64,000 nucleotides of DNA from CAWGHZ01 sp963775315 (GTDB taxonomy: Bacteria > Pseudomonadota > Alphaproteobacteria > MPNO01 > DASWLB01). Location of the stretch: contig CAVZIN010000010.1 of NCBI GenBank assembly GCA_963775315.1, positions 372,001 through 436,000 of the forward strand. Reading direction: 5' to 3'. The notes beneath the pieces were generated by a model that was not told the origin of the DNA, did not search any database, and saw only the letters and a list, made by a program, of their open reading frames with translations. A program made the translations under genes and the position numbers. This document shows positions 10,140 through 18,928 of the stretch, piece by piece (the stretch's first letter is position 1; each line of letters starts with the position of its first letter).

Positions 10140-11015
10140 TTAACCCCGGGTGGCGATCGCGTCGGCGAAGGCGATCAGGGCGCGGGCCTCCTCGGCGTGC
10201 AGCCCTTCGACCAGCTTTCCGTCGAGCAGCGTGACGCCCTGACCGCGCGCGGCGGCCGCTTCGAACGCAGCGACGATGCGGCGCGCGGCGGCCACCTCGG
10301 CCGGGTCGGGGGCATAGATCGCGTTGGCCGCAGCGATGGTCTTGGGATGGATCAGCGTCTTGCCGTCGAAGCCGAGCGTTCGGCCGTCACGGCATGCGCG
10401 CTCGAACCCCGCGTCGTCGGACAAATCGAAGAACGGGCTGTCGAGCGCGGCGATCCCCGCCGCCCGCGCCGCGAGGATCACCAGCCCAATCGAGGTGGCG
10501 AGCGCCGCTCGGTCGGGCGTCGCGCGCGCGCCGAGCGCCTTTGTCAGGTCAGCCGCGCCCAGCAGCAGTGCACCCATGCGAGGCGAGGCCGCCGCGATCT
10601 CGCGCGCGTCCAGCACACCCGCGGGCGTCTCGATCATGCACCAGATGGCGAGCGCCGCCGGCGCACCCGCGGCTGCGAGGCGCCGGTCGGTCTCGGCGAC
10701 CGTCGCCGCATCGTCGCACTTGGGCACGACCAAAGCGTCGGCGCCGGCCGTGGCGAGCGCCGCGACGTCGTCTTCGTACCATTCGGTGCCGCGCCCGTTG
10801 ATGCGCACGGCCACCTCGCGCGGGCCGTAGCGCTCGGCCAGTGCCGCGACGATGGCCGCGCGCGCCTCCGCCTTCTTTTCCGGCGCGACCGCGTCCTCAA
10901 GGTCGAGGATCAGCCCGTCGCACGGCAGCTCCCGCGCTTTCTCGAGGGCGCGGGCGTTCGAGCCCGGCACGTAGAGCACGCTGCGGCGCGGGCGGGGCGC
11001 GGCGGGCCGTGTCAT
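10140..11015 (-). CDS. HpcH/HpaI-type CoA ester lyase (CitE-like)
   Basis: 291 residues. A TIM-barrel enzyme of the CitE / malyl-CoA lyase family. It has RRSVLYVPGSNARALEKA at the N-terminus, then DGLILDLEDAVAPEKK with metal-binding acidic residues, VAVRINGRGTEWYEDDV, CMIETPAGVLDAREIA and GFDGKTLIHPKTIAAANAIY. The reaction is usually the reversible cleavage of a beta-hydroxyacyl-CoA such as malyl- or citramalyl-CoA; the exact substrate is unclear. The ATG (11015) overlaps the stop of the BNR-repeat gene (ATGA), so it is translationally coupled to the BNR and MoaD-like genes upstream. Confidence 0.88.
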   Translation of the reverse strand: MTRPAAPRPRRSVLYVPGSNARALEKARELPCDGLILDLEDAVAPEKKAEARAAIVAALAERYGPREVAVRINGRGTEWYEDDVAALATAGADALVVPKCDDAATVAETDRRLAAAGAPAALAIWCMIETPAGVLDAREIAAASPRMGALLLGAADLTKALGARATPDRAALATSIGLVILAARAAGIAALDSPFFDLSDDAGFERACRDGRTLGFDGKTLIHPKTIAAANAIYAPDPAEVAAARRIVAAFEAAAARGQGVTLLDGKLVEGLHAEEARALIAFADAIATRG

Positions 11016-12106
11016 GCCCAGCCGTCCGGCGCCCAGCGCACCTGGGCGATCGGCGGCAGATGGGTCGCGAGCGGGGTCCAGGCTGCGCCGCCATCGGCGC
11101 TGGCCCACAGGCTGCCGGTGGTCGAGCCCATCGCGAGGCCGCGCCCGGTGGCGTCGATGTCGAGCCCGTGGCGGTAGATCAGGTCGAAGGCGGGCGGCGG
11201 CGGCAGGCCGCCATTCAGCACCGCGAAGCTCTTGCCGCCGTCCAAGGTGCGCGTGACCACGAGTCGCTGGTCGACCGGGACGCGGCACTCGTCCTTCACC
11301 GCCGGCACGAACCAGGCCGTCTCAGGATCGGCCGGATGCACGACCACACCGAACCCGAAGCGCGACGGCGCCGGGGATTCGATCTCGGTGAAGGTCGCGC
11401 CACGGTCGCGCGTGAGGAAGATGCCGTTATGGTGCTGGCACCAGATCGTGTCGGGCGCGGCCGCACACTGCGCCAGCCGGTGCGGGTCCTGCGTCAGCGG
11501 CTCGAACGCCTTGTCGGGCGGCATGTAGGCGGCGCGCAGTCCCTTGCCGCCGAGCCGCCAGTGGGCGCCGCCGTCGTCGCTAAGCCAGACGCCGGCCGTC
11601 GAGATGCCGATGGTCAGCCGGCGCGAGTCGCGCGGGTCGACGCAGATGGAATGGATGCCGGGCTTGTCGTACCCGCCGCCGAACCAGTTCGGGCGGGTTT
11701 CGTCGTTCCACAGCGCCTCGTTCAGCGTCCAGCTCTCGCCCCGGTTGTCGCTGCGGAACAGCCCGCCGGGAATCGTGCCGGCCCACAACACGCCCGGCCG
11801 GTCGGCCCCGCCCGGCTCCAAGGTCCAGATCAGCGACACGCTGGGCGCATCGTCCTCGGACCCGTTGGATTCCGCGAAGGCCGGCGGGGCGAGCTCGGTC
11901 CAGCTCTTGCCGCGGTCGTCGGAGCGGTGCAGCTTCACGCCAAAATGGCCCAGATTGAGCGCGGCGTAGAGCGTTCTGTCACGCGCGTCGACGAGGACCG
12001 AGCTGACCGGATCGCCGAGGAACGCGGTATCGGCGAGGCGCCACGCGCCGGACCGTTCCTCGAACGTCAGCAATCCCTTTCGTGTCGCGACATGCAGCGT
12101 GGCCAT
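11012..12106 (-). CDS. BNR/sialidase-like beta-propeller protein
   Basis: 364 residues without a signal peptide or membrane segment, suggesting a cytoplasmic protein. It has repeated Asp-box motifs typical of BNR/sialidase propellers: SDDRGKSWTEL, SDNRGESWTLN, SDDGGAHWRLG, TRDRGATFTEI, TLDGGKSFAVL and SADGGAAWTPL, six blades in all. Trp-rich joining segments (RPNWFGGGYDKPGIHSICVDPRDS) are well conserved in the family. Asp boxes are structural, so enzyme activity is not implied. It sits two bases from the MoaD-like gene and overlaps the CoA lyase gene. This BNR plus MoaD/ThiS pairing recurs in bacteria, as I recall, but its function is not known to me. Confidence 0.82.
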   Translation of the reverse strand: MATLHVATRKGLLTFEERSGAWRLADTAFLGDPVSSVLVDARDRTLYAALNLGHFGVKLHRSDDRGKSWTELAPPAFAESNGSEDDAPSVSLIWTLEPGGADRPGVLWAGTIPGGLFRSDNRGESWTLNEALWNDETRPNWFGGGYDKPGIHSICVDPRDSRRLTIGISTAGVWLSDDGGAHWRLGGKGLRAAYMPPDKAFEPLTQDPHRLAQCAAAPDTIWCQHHNGIFLTRDRGATFTEIESPAPSRFGFGVVVHPADPETAWFVPAVKDECRVPVDQRLVVTRTLDGGKSFAVLNGGLPPPPAFDLIYRHGLDIDATGRGLAMGSTTGSLWASADGGAAWTPLATHLPPIAQVRWAPDGWA

Positions 12107-12108
12107 CC

Positions 12109-12378
12109 TCAGCCTCCCGACAAAGCCTGAAGCACGAAGAGCTCGTCATGCGCCGCCACCGGATCGGCAAGACCGATCCGGTCGGCGATCATTCGATCGT
12201 TGATGAAGACATTGACGTGCTTGCGCAGCCGGCCCTGGTCGTCGAGCACGTAGGAGCGGAGCCGCGGATTGTCAGCGAACACGGCATCGAGCACCGCGCG
12301 CGCCGTTTTCCCCTCGACGGTCGCGGGCGGGCAGGCGAGATGGCGCCTGAGGTTTCCCGTGAAGCTCACCCTCGGCAT
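12109..12378 (-). CDS. MoaD/ThiS-family sulfur-carrier-like protein
   Basis: 89 residues, a beta-grasp ubiquitin-like fold ending in the Gly-Gly that the family needs for adenylation and thiocarboxylate formation (QALSGG at the C-terminus). Other blocks are VSFTGNLRRHL, AVLDAVFADNPRLRSYVLDDQG and HVNVFINDRM. Classical MoaD and ThiS carry sulfur to molybdopterin or thiazole, but no other molybdenum-cofactor or thiamine gene is here. It is the first gene of an operon with the BNR protein and CoA lyase, which suggests a dedicated carrier or modifier role. AGGGAGGGAGC lies upstream of the ATG at 12378. Confidence 0.85.
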   Translation of the reverse strand: MPRVSFTGNLRRHLACPPATVEGKTARAVLDAVFADNPRLRSYVLDDQGRLRKHVNVFINDRMIADRIGLADPVAAHDELFVLQALSGG

Positions 12379-12398
12379 TACCAGCTCCCTCCCTACCG

Positions 12399-12479
12399 CG
12401 TCATCGCGAGCGCAGCGAAGCGATCCAGACGTCGGCGCGAGTCCTGGATTGCTTCGTCGCTACGCTCCTCGCAATGACG
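12399..12479. repeat. Dispersed palindromic element, copy B
   Basis: An inverted repeat between the MoaD-like start and the end of asd. The left arm begins CGTCATCGCGAG with GAAGCGATCCAG; the right arm has CCTGGATTGCTTC and ends CTCGCAATGACG. Same family as copies A and C. Because it lies between two same-strand genes it could form a hairpin in the mRNA of asd. Confidence 0.8.
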
Positions 12480-12496
12480 GTTTGGAGTGGCCCCGA

Positions 12497-13528
12497 CTAG
12501 ACCTCGGCCTTCGCCTTGAGGTGGTGGCGCACCAGCTCCTCGGCGATCTGCACGGCGTTGAGCGCGGCGCCCTTGCGCAGATTGTCCGACACCACCCAGA
12601 GCGACAGGCCGTTCTTCACCGTATCGTCCTTGCGGATGCGGCTGACATAGACCAGGTCGTCGCCCGCGCACTCGACCGGGGTGACGTAGCCCTCGTCGGC
12701 ACGCTTATCGACCACCGCCAGGCCCGGTGCCTCGCGCAGCATGTCGCGGGCCTCGTCGGGGGTGATCGGCCGGGCGAACTCGACATTCACCGCCTCGCCG
12801 TGCCCGACGAAGACGGGCACGCGCACGCAGGTGGCATGCACCTTGATGTCGCGGTCGAGGATCTTGCGGGTCTCGACTGCCATCTTCCACTCTTCCTTGG
12901 TCGCGCCATCCTCCATGAACACGTCGATATGCGGGATGACGTTGAACGCGATCTGCTTGGTGAAGCGCTCGCGCTTGACCGGATCGTTCACGTAGATGGC
13001 GCGCGTCTGGTTGAACAGCTCGTCCATCGCCTCCTTGCCGGCGCCCGAGGTGGACTGGTAGGTCGCGACCACGACGCGCTTGACGGTGGCCGCGTCGTGC
13101 AGCGGTTTCAGCGCCATCACCATCTGGATGGTCGAGCAGTTCGGGTTGGCAATGATATTGCGCTTGGCGTAGCGCGCGATGGCATCAGGGTTCACCTCGG
13201 GCACGACCAGCGGCACGTCCGGGTCCATGCGGAACTGAGAGGTATTGTCGATCACCACGCACCCCTTGGCGGCGGCGCGCGGGCTGTGCACGGCGGAGAC
13301 CTTGGCGCCGGGCGAGCTGAGGCAGATATCGACCCCGGTAAAGTCGAAATCGGCGAGATTCTTGATCTTGAGCACCTTGTCGTCGCCGAACGATACCTCG
13401 CGCCCGATCGAGCGCTCGGAGGCGAGCGCGATCACCTCGTCGGCGGGAAACTTCCGCTCGGCGAGGATGGACAGAATTTCGCGCCCGACATTGCCGGTGG
13501 CACCCGCCACCGCGACCCGGTAACCCAT
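12497..13528 (-). CDS. asd: Aspartate-semialdehyde dehydrogenase
   Basis: 343 residues, full length. Reduces aspartyl phosphate to aspartate semialdehyde in the Lys/Thr/Met/diaminopimelate pathway, using NADPH. The N-terminal Rossmann motif is VAVAGATGNVG. The catalytic cysteine is C131 in NPNCSTIQM. The substrate and dimer region follows with STSGAGKEAMDEL and the later catalytic His region around RVPVFVGHGEAVNVEF. GGAGAT lies just before the ATG. It is near leuB and the leuCD genes, as in many alphaproteobacteria. The 153-base gap upstream to the divergent ATPase gene holds no recognised element. Confidence 0.95.
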   Translation of the reverse strand: MGYRVAVAGATGNVGREILSILAERKFPADEVIALASERSIGREVSFGDDKVLKIKNLADFDFTGVDICLSSPGAKVSAVHSPRAAAKGCVVIDNTSQFRMDPDVPLVVPEVNPDAIARYAKRNIIANPNCSTIQMVMALKPLHDAATVKRVVVATYQSTSGAGKEAMDELFNQTRAIYVNDPVKRERFTKQIAFNVIPHIDVFMEDGATKEEWKMAVETRKILDRDIKVHATCVRVPVFVGHGEAVNVEFARPITPDEARDMLREAPGLAVVDKRADEGYVTPVECAGDDLVYVSRIRKDDTVKNGLSLWVVSDNLRKGAALNAVQIAEELVRHHLKAKAEV

Positions 13529-13681
13529 GGAAATCTCCTTGGTTCGCCCTCAAGTACGCGCGTGCCCGGCGGGAATCAAGGGGTGGCGTTGTGACCGCCC
13601 GCGGCCGGCCATCGCCCATTGTTGAACCGATTGTTAACGCTGAGGCGGCAGTGTGGGCCGGACACTGCGAGAGGCCCCGCC

Positions 13682-15330
13682 ATGGATACCGACGCCGCCC
13701 TGCTCGAACGGCCGGAACCCGCGACCGAAGCGCCGCCGATCGGGCGCATCATCTCGATCTCCGGCTATCGCTGCACCTTCCTTCTGGCCGAACGGCGCGG
13801 GCCGGACGCCGAGCTGAGCGCCTATCGCGAGGCGCAGATCGGTTCGATCGTGAAGATCGTGACCGAGAAAGGCACGGCGACGTTCGGCTTCATCGATTCG
13901 GTGAAGCTGCAGATTACCAGCGGCAACGGCTCCGGCCATGCGGTGGCCGAAATCGAGCTGTTCGGCGAAATCCACGGCATCGGCGGCGACAAGCCGCTAC
14001 AATTCACCCGCGGCGTGTCGGTCTACCCCGTCCTGGGCGCGCCCGTCTCGGCCGCAACCCACGCCGACATGGCGGTGATCTATGCCAAGCCCGATTCCTG
14101 GCACCTCGAGATCGGGCGGCTGTACCAGGATTTCGACCCAGCCGGCCTATCTGATCTCGCAGGAATTCCTGTGCAAGCATTCGGCGATCCTGGGCACGAC
14201 GGGCTCCGGCAAGTCGTGCTCGGTGACCTTGATCCTGCGTGAGCTGCTGAAGGCCCACCCCAACGGCCATGTGCTGCTGATCGACCCGCACGGCGAATAT
14301 GCGACGGCCTTCACCGACATGTGCGAGCTGGTCACCACGCAGAACCTTCAGCTTCCCTACTGGCTGCTGACGTTCGAGGAGATCTGCGAGGTGATGTGCA
14401 GCCGCGACCCGATCAACCGGTCGCGCGAGTTCGGGCATTCTCAAGGACTGCATCGTCGCCGCCAGGCGCGAGTTCGCCGGCAACGCGCCCGACGCGCCGC
14501 TGATCACCGTCGACACGCCGGTGCCGTACCGCCTGTCCGGCCTGATGCAGCGCCTGACCGACGGGATGGGCAAGCTCGACAAGGCCGACGGGTCGATCTT
14601 CTACCTGCGGCTGATCACCCAGCTCGAGGCGCTGCAGGCCGACCGGCGCTACGCCTTCATGTTCGGCGGCGGGCTGACCGTGCGCGACAATCTGGCCCAG
14701 ATCGTCTCGCGCCTGCTGCGCATCCCGGTCGACGGCAAGCCGGTGACCATCCTCGACGTCTCGGCGATCCCGTCCGAGATCATGAACGTCGTCGTGTCGC
14801 TTCTGTGCCGGCTGGTGTTCGACTTCGCGCTATGGAGCGACCGCAGCGAGTCGGTGCCCGTGCTTCTGGTCTGCGACGAGGCGCACCGCTATGTGCCGTC
14901 CGACGAGAATGCCGGGTTCGAGCCGACCCGGCGCGCGATGGGCCGCATCGCCAAGGAGGGACGCAAGTATGGCGTGTCGCTGTGCCTCGTCAGCCAGCGC
15001 CCGTCCGAAATCTCGGAGGCCGTGCTGTCGCAGTGCTCGACCGTGTTCGCCCTGCGCATGGCGAGCGACAAGGATTTGAACTTCGTGCGCGGCACCCTGC
15101 CGGAAAGCGCCTCGGCGCTGCTCAACACCCTGCCGGCGCTGCGCCACCAGGAGGCGGTGGTGATCGGCGAAGGCGTGACCCACCCGATGCGCATCCGCTT
15201 CCGCGACCTGGACGAGGAGTTCCGCCCGCACAGCGCCTCGGCCAACTTCCCGCTGGCCTGGGAGGTCGACCTCGACGTGGGCAACTTCGTCAATCGCGTG
15301 GTCGACCGCTGGCGCAAGCAGCAGCGTTAG
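13682..15330 (+). CDS. HerA-like ATP-binding protein (DUF87), two frameshifts
   Basis: A HerA/FtsK-type ATPase with an N-terminal HAS-barrel-like beta domain (GRIISISGYRCTFLLAERR ... VKIVTEKGTATFGFIDS). The ATPase core follows: Walker A GTTGSGKSCSVTLIL, then HVLLIDPHGEY, and Walker B VLLVCDEAHRYVPS, followed by SLCLVSQRPSEI and RMASDKDLNFVRGTLP. HerA proteins pump DNA during end resection with NurA; no nurA gene is seen here, so the role in this organism is open. The frame breaks near 14140 and near 14447; the second break is an extra G in a GGG run. Corrected length is about 550 residues. Start ATG 13682. It converges on leuB with a 5-base gap. Confidence 0.85.
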
Positions 15331-15335
15331 GCGCC

Positions 15336-16448
15336 TTACGCCGCGCGCTTGTCGAGCGCGGCAATCACCGCCTCGCCCATCGCGGTAGTGGAGACCAGCG
15401 TCTTGCCCGGCTGCATGATGTCGCCGGTGCGCAGCCCGGCATCCAGCACGTCCCGCACCGCGGCTTCCACCATGTCGGCGTCCTCGCCCATCTCGAACGA
15501 GTAGCGCAGCATCATCGCGAAAGACAGGATCATGGCCAGCGGATTGGCCTTGGACTGGCCCGCGATGTCGGGCGCGGAGCCGTGCACCGGCTCGTACAGC
15601 GCGCGACGGCGGCCCGAGGCGTCGGTCGCGCCGAGCGAGGCCGACGGCAGCATGCCGAGCGAGCCGGTGAGCATCGAGGCGACGTCCGACAGCATGTCGC
15701 CGAACAGATTGTCGGTGACGATCACGTCGAACTGCTTGGGGTTGCGCACGAGCTGCATGCCGCAATTGTCGGCCAGCATGTGCGAGAGCTGGACATCGGC
15801 ATATTCGGCATCGTGCAGCTTCTGCACCTCCTCGCGCCACAGCAGGCCGGATTCCATGACGTTCGACTTCTCGACCGAGCACAGCCGGTTGCCCCGGAGC
15901 CGCGCCAAGTCGAACGCCACACGCGCGACGCGCACGATCTCCGACGTCGTGTAGACCTGGGTGTTGACGCCGCGCCGCTCTCCGTTGGGCAGGGTTTCGA
16001 TGCCGCGCGGCTCGCCGAAATAGACGCCGCCCGTAAGCTCGCGCACGATCAATATGTCGAGCCCGGCCACCAGCTCGGTCTTGAGCGTCGACGCCTCGGC
16101 CAGCGCCGGGAACACGATGGCCGGGCGCAGGTTGGCGAACAGCTCGAGGTCCTTGCGTAGCCGCAGCAGCCCCGCCTCGGGCCGGACGGCGAACGGCACC
16201 TTGTCCCATTTCGGCCCGCCGACGGCGCCCAGTAGCACCGCGTCGGCGTTCATGGCCTCTTCCATGGTCGCGTCGGCGATCGCGACGCCGTGCTTGTCGT
16301 AGGCGCAGCCGCCGACCAGCCCTTCCGAGACGTCGAACCCCACATGGCGGCGGCGGTCCATCCAGCCGACGATGCGGCGCACCTCGCCCATCACCTCGGG
16401 TCCGATCCCGTCGCCGGGCAGCATGAGAACCTTCCTGTTGGCGGCCAT
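15336..16448 (-). CDS. leuB: 3-isopropylmalate dehydrogenase
   Basis: 370 residues, intact and full length, unlike leuC and leuD. It oxidatively decarboxylates 3-isopropylmalate in leucine synthesis with NAD+ and a divalent metal. Visible motifs are KVLMLPGDGIGPEVM, LLGAVGGPKWD, RELTGGVYFGEPRG (substrate-binding Arg), SVEKSNVMESGLLWREEV, the metal-binding DNLFGDMLSDVASMLTGSLGMLPSAS region and EPVHGSAPDIAGQ. Start ATG 16448 with GGAAG upstream. It is separated from leuCD by the MetE-like and permease genes on the other strand. Confidence 0.96.
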   Translation of the reverse strand: MAANRKVLMLPGDGIGPEVMGEVRRIVGWMDRRRHVGFDVSEGLVGGCAYDKHGVAIADATMEEAMNADAVLLGAVGGPKWDKVPFAVRPEAGLLRLRKDLELFANLRPAIVFPALAEASTLKTELVAGLDILIVRELTGGVYFGEPRGIETLPNGERRGVNTQVYTTSEIVRVARVAFDLARLRGNRLCSVEKSNVMESGLLWREEVQKLHDAEYADVQLSHMLADNCGMQLVRNPKQFDVIVTDNLFGDMLSDVASMLTGSLGMLPSASLGATDASGRRRALYEPVHGSAPDIAGQSKANPLAMILSFAMMLRYSFEMGEDADMVEAAVRDVLDAGLRTGDIMQPGKTLVSTTAMGEAVIAALDKRAA

Positions 16449-16595
16449 CTGTTCGCTTCCGTGGGTTGGAGAAGAGGCGCGAAATCTAGCGGCTGAGGAC
16501 GCGCACGGCCACCCGGAAATGGTGGGGAGAGGCCCATTTGACCCGTTTTCGCCCGTGTGGTTAGTTCCGACACCCCCCAAAACGGAGTCCCCGAC

Positions 16596-17777
16596 ATGAA
16601 GCGCTCGACCGACCGGATCCTGACCAGCCATGTCGGCAGCCTGATCCGCCCGCCCGAACTTCTGGAGCTGATCCGGCTCCGCCAGCGCGGCGAGAGCTAC
16701 GACAAGGCGAAGTTCGCCCAGATCCTGAAGGACGGCGTCGCCGAGATCGTCCGCGAGCAGAAGGAGATCGGCATCGACATCCCGTCGGACGGCGAGTTCG
16801 GCAAGATGATCAGCTGGTCGCAATACGTGCTCGAGCGCATGTCGGGCTTCGAGCGCAAGCCGGTGCCGCTCGATCCCTACGCCAAGGGCGCGGACCGCAC
16901 GCGCTTCTCCGCGTTCTACGAGGAGATGGACAAGTCCGACCCGTCGCGCGCGATGGGAAGCTTCCAGGCCGTCTGCAACGGCCCGATCAAGTATACCGGC
17001 CAGGCCGAGCTGCAGACCGACATCGACAATTTCAAGGCCGCAATGAAGGCGGCGGGCGTCGAGGAAGGGTTCCTTCCGGTCGCCGCGCCCGCCTGGGTCG
17101 TGCCCGACCGCAGGAACGAGTACTACAAGACCGAGGAAGAATGCGTCGCCGCGATCGCCGATGCGATGCGCGTCGAATACAAGACGATCACCGACGCGGG
17201 GCTTCTGGTGCAGCTCGACGATGCGCGCGCCGCCGTCACGTTCGACCGGATGGTGCCGCCCAAGAGCTTCGACGACTACTACAAGTGGGTGGCGATGCAT
17301 GTCGAGGCGATGAACTACGCGCTCGAGGGCATTCCCGAGGAGAAGGTGCGCTATCACGTGTGCTGGGGCAGCTGGCCCGGGCCGCACGTGACCGACGTGC
17401 CGCTGAAGGACATCGTCGACCTGGTCCTGAAGGTGAAGGCGCAGGCCTATGTCATCGAGGGCGCCAACCCGCGCCACGAGCACGAATGGGCGGTGTGGCA
17501 GGACGTCAAGCTGCCCGAGGGCAAGATCCTGGTGCCCGGCGTCATCAGCCACGCCACCAACGTGGTGGAGCATCCCGAGCTGGTGGCCCAGCGCATCGGC
17601 CGCTACGCCGGCGTCGTGGGCCGCGAGAACGTGATCGCCTCAACCGATTGCGGCTTCGCGCAGGCGCCGGCACACCGGCGCGTTCACCCGTCGATCATGT
17701 GGGCGAAGCTGGAAGCCCTGGCCCAGGGCGCGAAGCTCGCCTCGCAGCAGCTCTGGGGCAAGGCGCGCGCGGCGTAG
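16596..17777 (+). CDS. MetE-like cobalamin-independent methionine synthase family protein
   Basis: 393 residues, corresponding to the C-terminal catalytic half of MetE only. Features are an N-terminal TSHVGSLIRPPELLEL, IGIDIPSDGEFGKMISW, an Asp/His-rich central part, the zinc ligands H-x-C in YHVCWGSWPGPH, EGANPRHEHEW and the last Cys in TDCGF. Such short proteins lack the N-terminal folate-binding duplicate of MetE and may use other methyl donors or act in other C-S chemistry. Start ATG 16596 follows ACGGAG. It is a paralogue of the partial gene at the left edge. No riboswitch was recognised in the 147-base gap upstream. Confidence 0.88.
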   Translation: MKRSTDRILTSHVGSLIRPPELLELIRLRQRGESYDKAKFAQILKDGVAEIVREQKEIGIDIPSDGEFGKMISWSQYVLERMSGFERKPVPLDPYAKGADRTRFSAFYEEMDKSDPSRAMGSFQAVCNGPIKYTGQAELQTDIDNFKAAMKAAGVEEGFLPVAAPAWVVPDRRNEYYKTEEECVAAIADAMRVEYKTITDAGLLVQLDDARAAVTFDRMVPPKSFDDYYKWVAMHVEAMNYALEGIPEEKVRYHVCWGSWPGPHVTDVPLKDIVDLVLKVKAQAYVIEGANPRHEHEWAVWQDVKLPEGKILVPGVISHATNVVEHPELVAQRIGRYAGVVGRENVIASTDCGFAQAPAHRRVHPSIMWAKLEALAQGAKLASQQLWGKARAA

Positions 17778-17864
17778 GGACAAATCGGGGGCGCCCCCAC
17801 GCGCACGGCAACCGAGGCGCCTTTCGGGCGTTGTTGGGAGTCGTGGTCAGCCCGGGAGCCTCAC

Positions 17865-18280
17865 ATGCGCGACGCCAGGAAAGGCGATTTCTTCTCGCGC
17901 TTCGCCGTGGCCGCGTCGCACCAGGCAGGGCGCACGCATACTTTTGTCGTCGCGATCGGGGTGATCGTGGTGTGGGCCGTGACCGGGCCCGCCGTCGGCT
18001 GGTCGGACACGTGGCAGCTCGTCATCAACACGGGCACCACCATCATCACCTTCCTGATGGTGTTCCTGATCCAGAACACGCAGAACCGCGACACGGCAGC
18101 GATTCACTCAAGCTCGACGAGCTGATTCTCGTCACGGAGCGCGCCCGCAACCGGCTGATGACTCTCGAAGACCTGACCGACGAGGAGCTCGAACAGATCA
18201 AGGCGTCGTTCGAGAAGCTTGCCGACAAGGACCTGGCCTCGTCGCGCAAGCCAGCCGCCGAGGCGGACGAGGCGAGCTGA
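17865..18280 (+). CDS. Low-affinity iron permease (Fet4-like) family membrane protein, frame disrupted
   Basis: About 138 residues after correction. Two membrane segments (about 27-45 and 53-70: THTFVVAIGVIVVWAVTGPA and TGTTIITFLMVFLIQNTQ) are followed by NRDTAAI. Then comes a frame change near 18107 into LKLDELILVTERARNRL and a charged helical tail. Adding one C at CACTCAAG restores an unbroken IHLKLDEL, the family's usual sequence, so one base is probably missing. The family (PF04120) is related to fungal Fet4, but transport by the small bacterial members is not proven. It ends 5 bases before the convergent leuD. Confidence 0.8.
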
Positions 18281-18285
18281 GGGCG

Positions 18286-18916
18286 CTACACCCGAACGTG
18301 GCCCTGCAGCCAGGGCTGCGCGGTGCGGTCCTTGGCCTCGAAGGCGGCGATCTTGTCCTCCTTCTGCAGCGTGAGCCCGATATCGTCGAGCCCGTTCAGC
18401 AGGCAATGCTTCTTGAACGGGTCGATGTCGAACTTGCATCATGCTGCCGTCGGGCCGCGTGATCTCCTGCTTCTCGAGGTCGATCGTGATGCGCGCGTTC
18501 GGCGCCGAGCTCGGCGTCGTCCATCAGCTTCTCGACCGTCGTCCTGGTCGAGCTTGATCAGCAGGATGCCGTTCTTGAAGCAGTTGTTGTAGAAGATGTC
18601 GGCGAAGGACGACGAGATCACGCAGCGGATGCCGAAATCGACCAGCGCCCACGGCGCGTGCTCGCGCGACGAGCCGCAGCCGAAATTGTCGCCCGCGACC
18701 AGGATCTTGGCCTTGCGATAGGCCGGCTTGTTGAGCACGAAATCCGGGCTTCTCCGAGCCGTCGCGCGTTGTAGCGGAGGTCGTTGAACAGGTTCTTGCC
18801 GAGCCCGGTGCGCTTGATGGTCTTGAGGAACGCGCGCCGGGATGATCTTGTCGGTGTCGCAGTTGACCATCGGCAGCGGCGCCGCGACGCCGGTCAGCTT
18901 GGTCGAACTTCTCCAT
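18286..18916 (-). CDS. leuD: 3-isopropylmalate dehydratase small subunit (many frameshifts)
   Basis: Recognisable across several frames: MEKFD (start ATG 18916), MVNCDTDKIIPAR, DFVLNKPAYRKAKILVAGDN, FGCGSSREHAPWALVDFGIR, ISSSFADIFYNNCFKNGILL, and a C-terminal KFDIDPFKKHCLLNGLDDIG reaching TAG 18288-18286. Together they make a normal LeuD of about 205 residues, the swivel domain that closes over the aconitase-type LeuC active site. At least six one-base breaks occur (near 18436, 18500, 18540, 18747, 18765, 18836 and 18903). Several look like single added bases that can be removed to restore the sequence. Loss of function is unlikely given the conserved pieces. It is 12 bases downstream of leuC. 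Confidence 0.88.
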
Positions 18917-18928
18917 CGGCGCGCTCCC

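Noticed and set aside
16449..16595. SAM-type riboswitch upstream of the MetE-like gene
   Set aside because: I could not find the conserved core or pseudoknot pairing of any SAM riboswitch class by eye.
17777..17800. Terminator at GGGGGCGCCCCC after the MetE-like gene
   Set aside because: It is a short palindrome without a loop or T tract, so it is not convincing as an intrinsic terminator.
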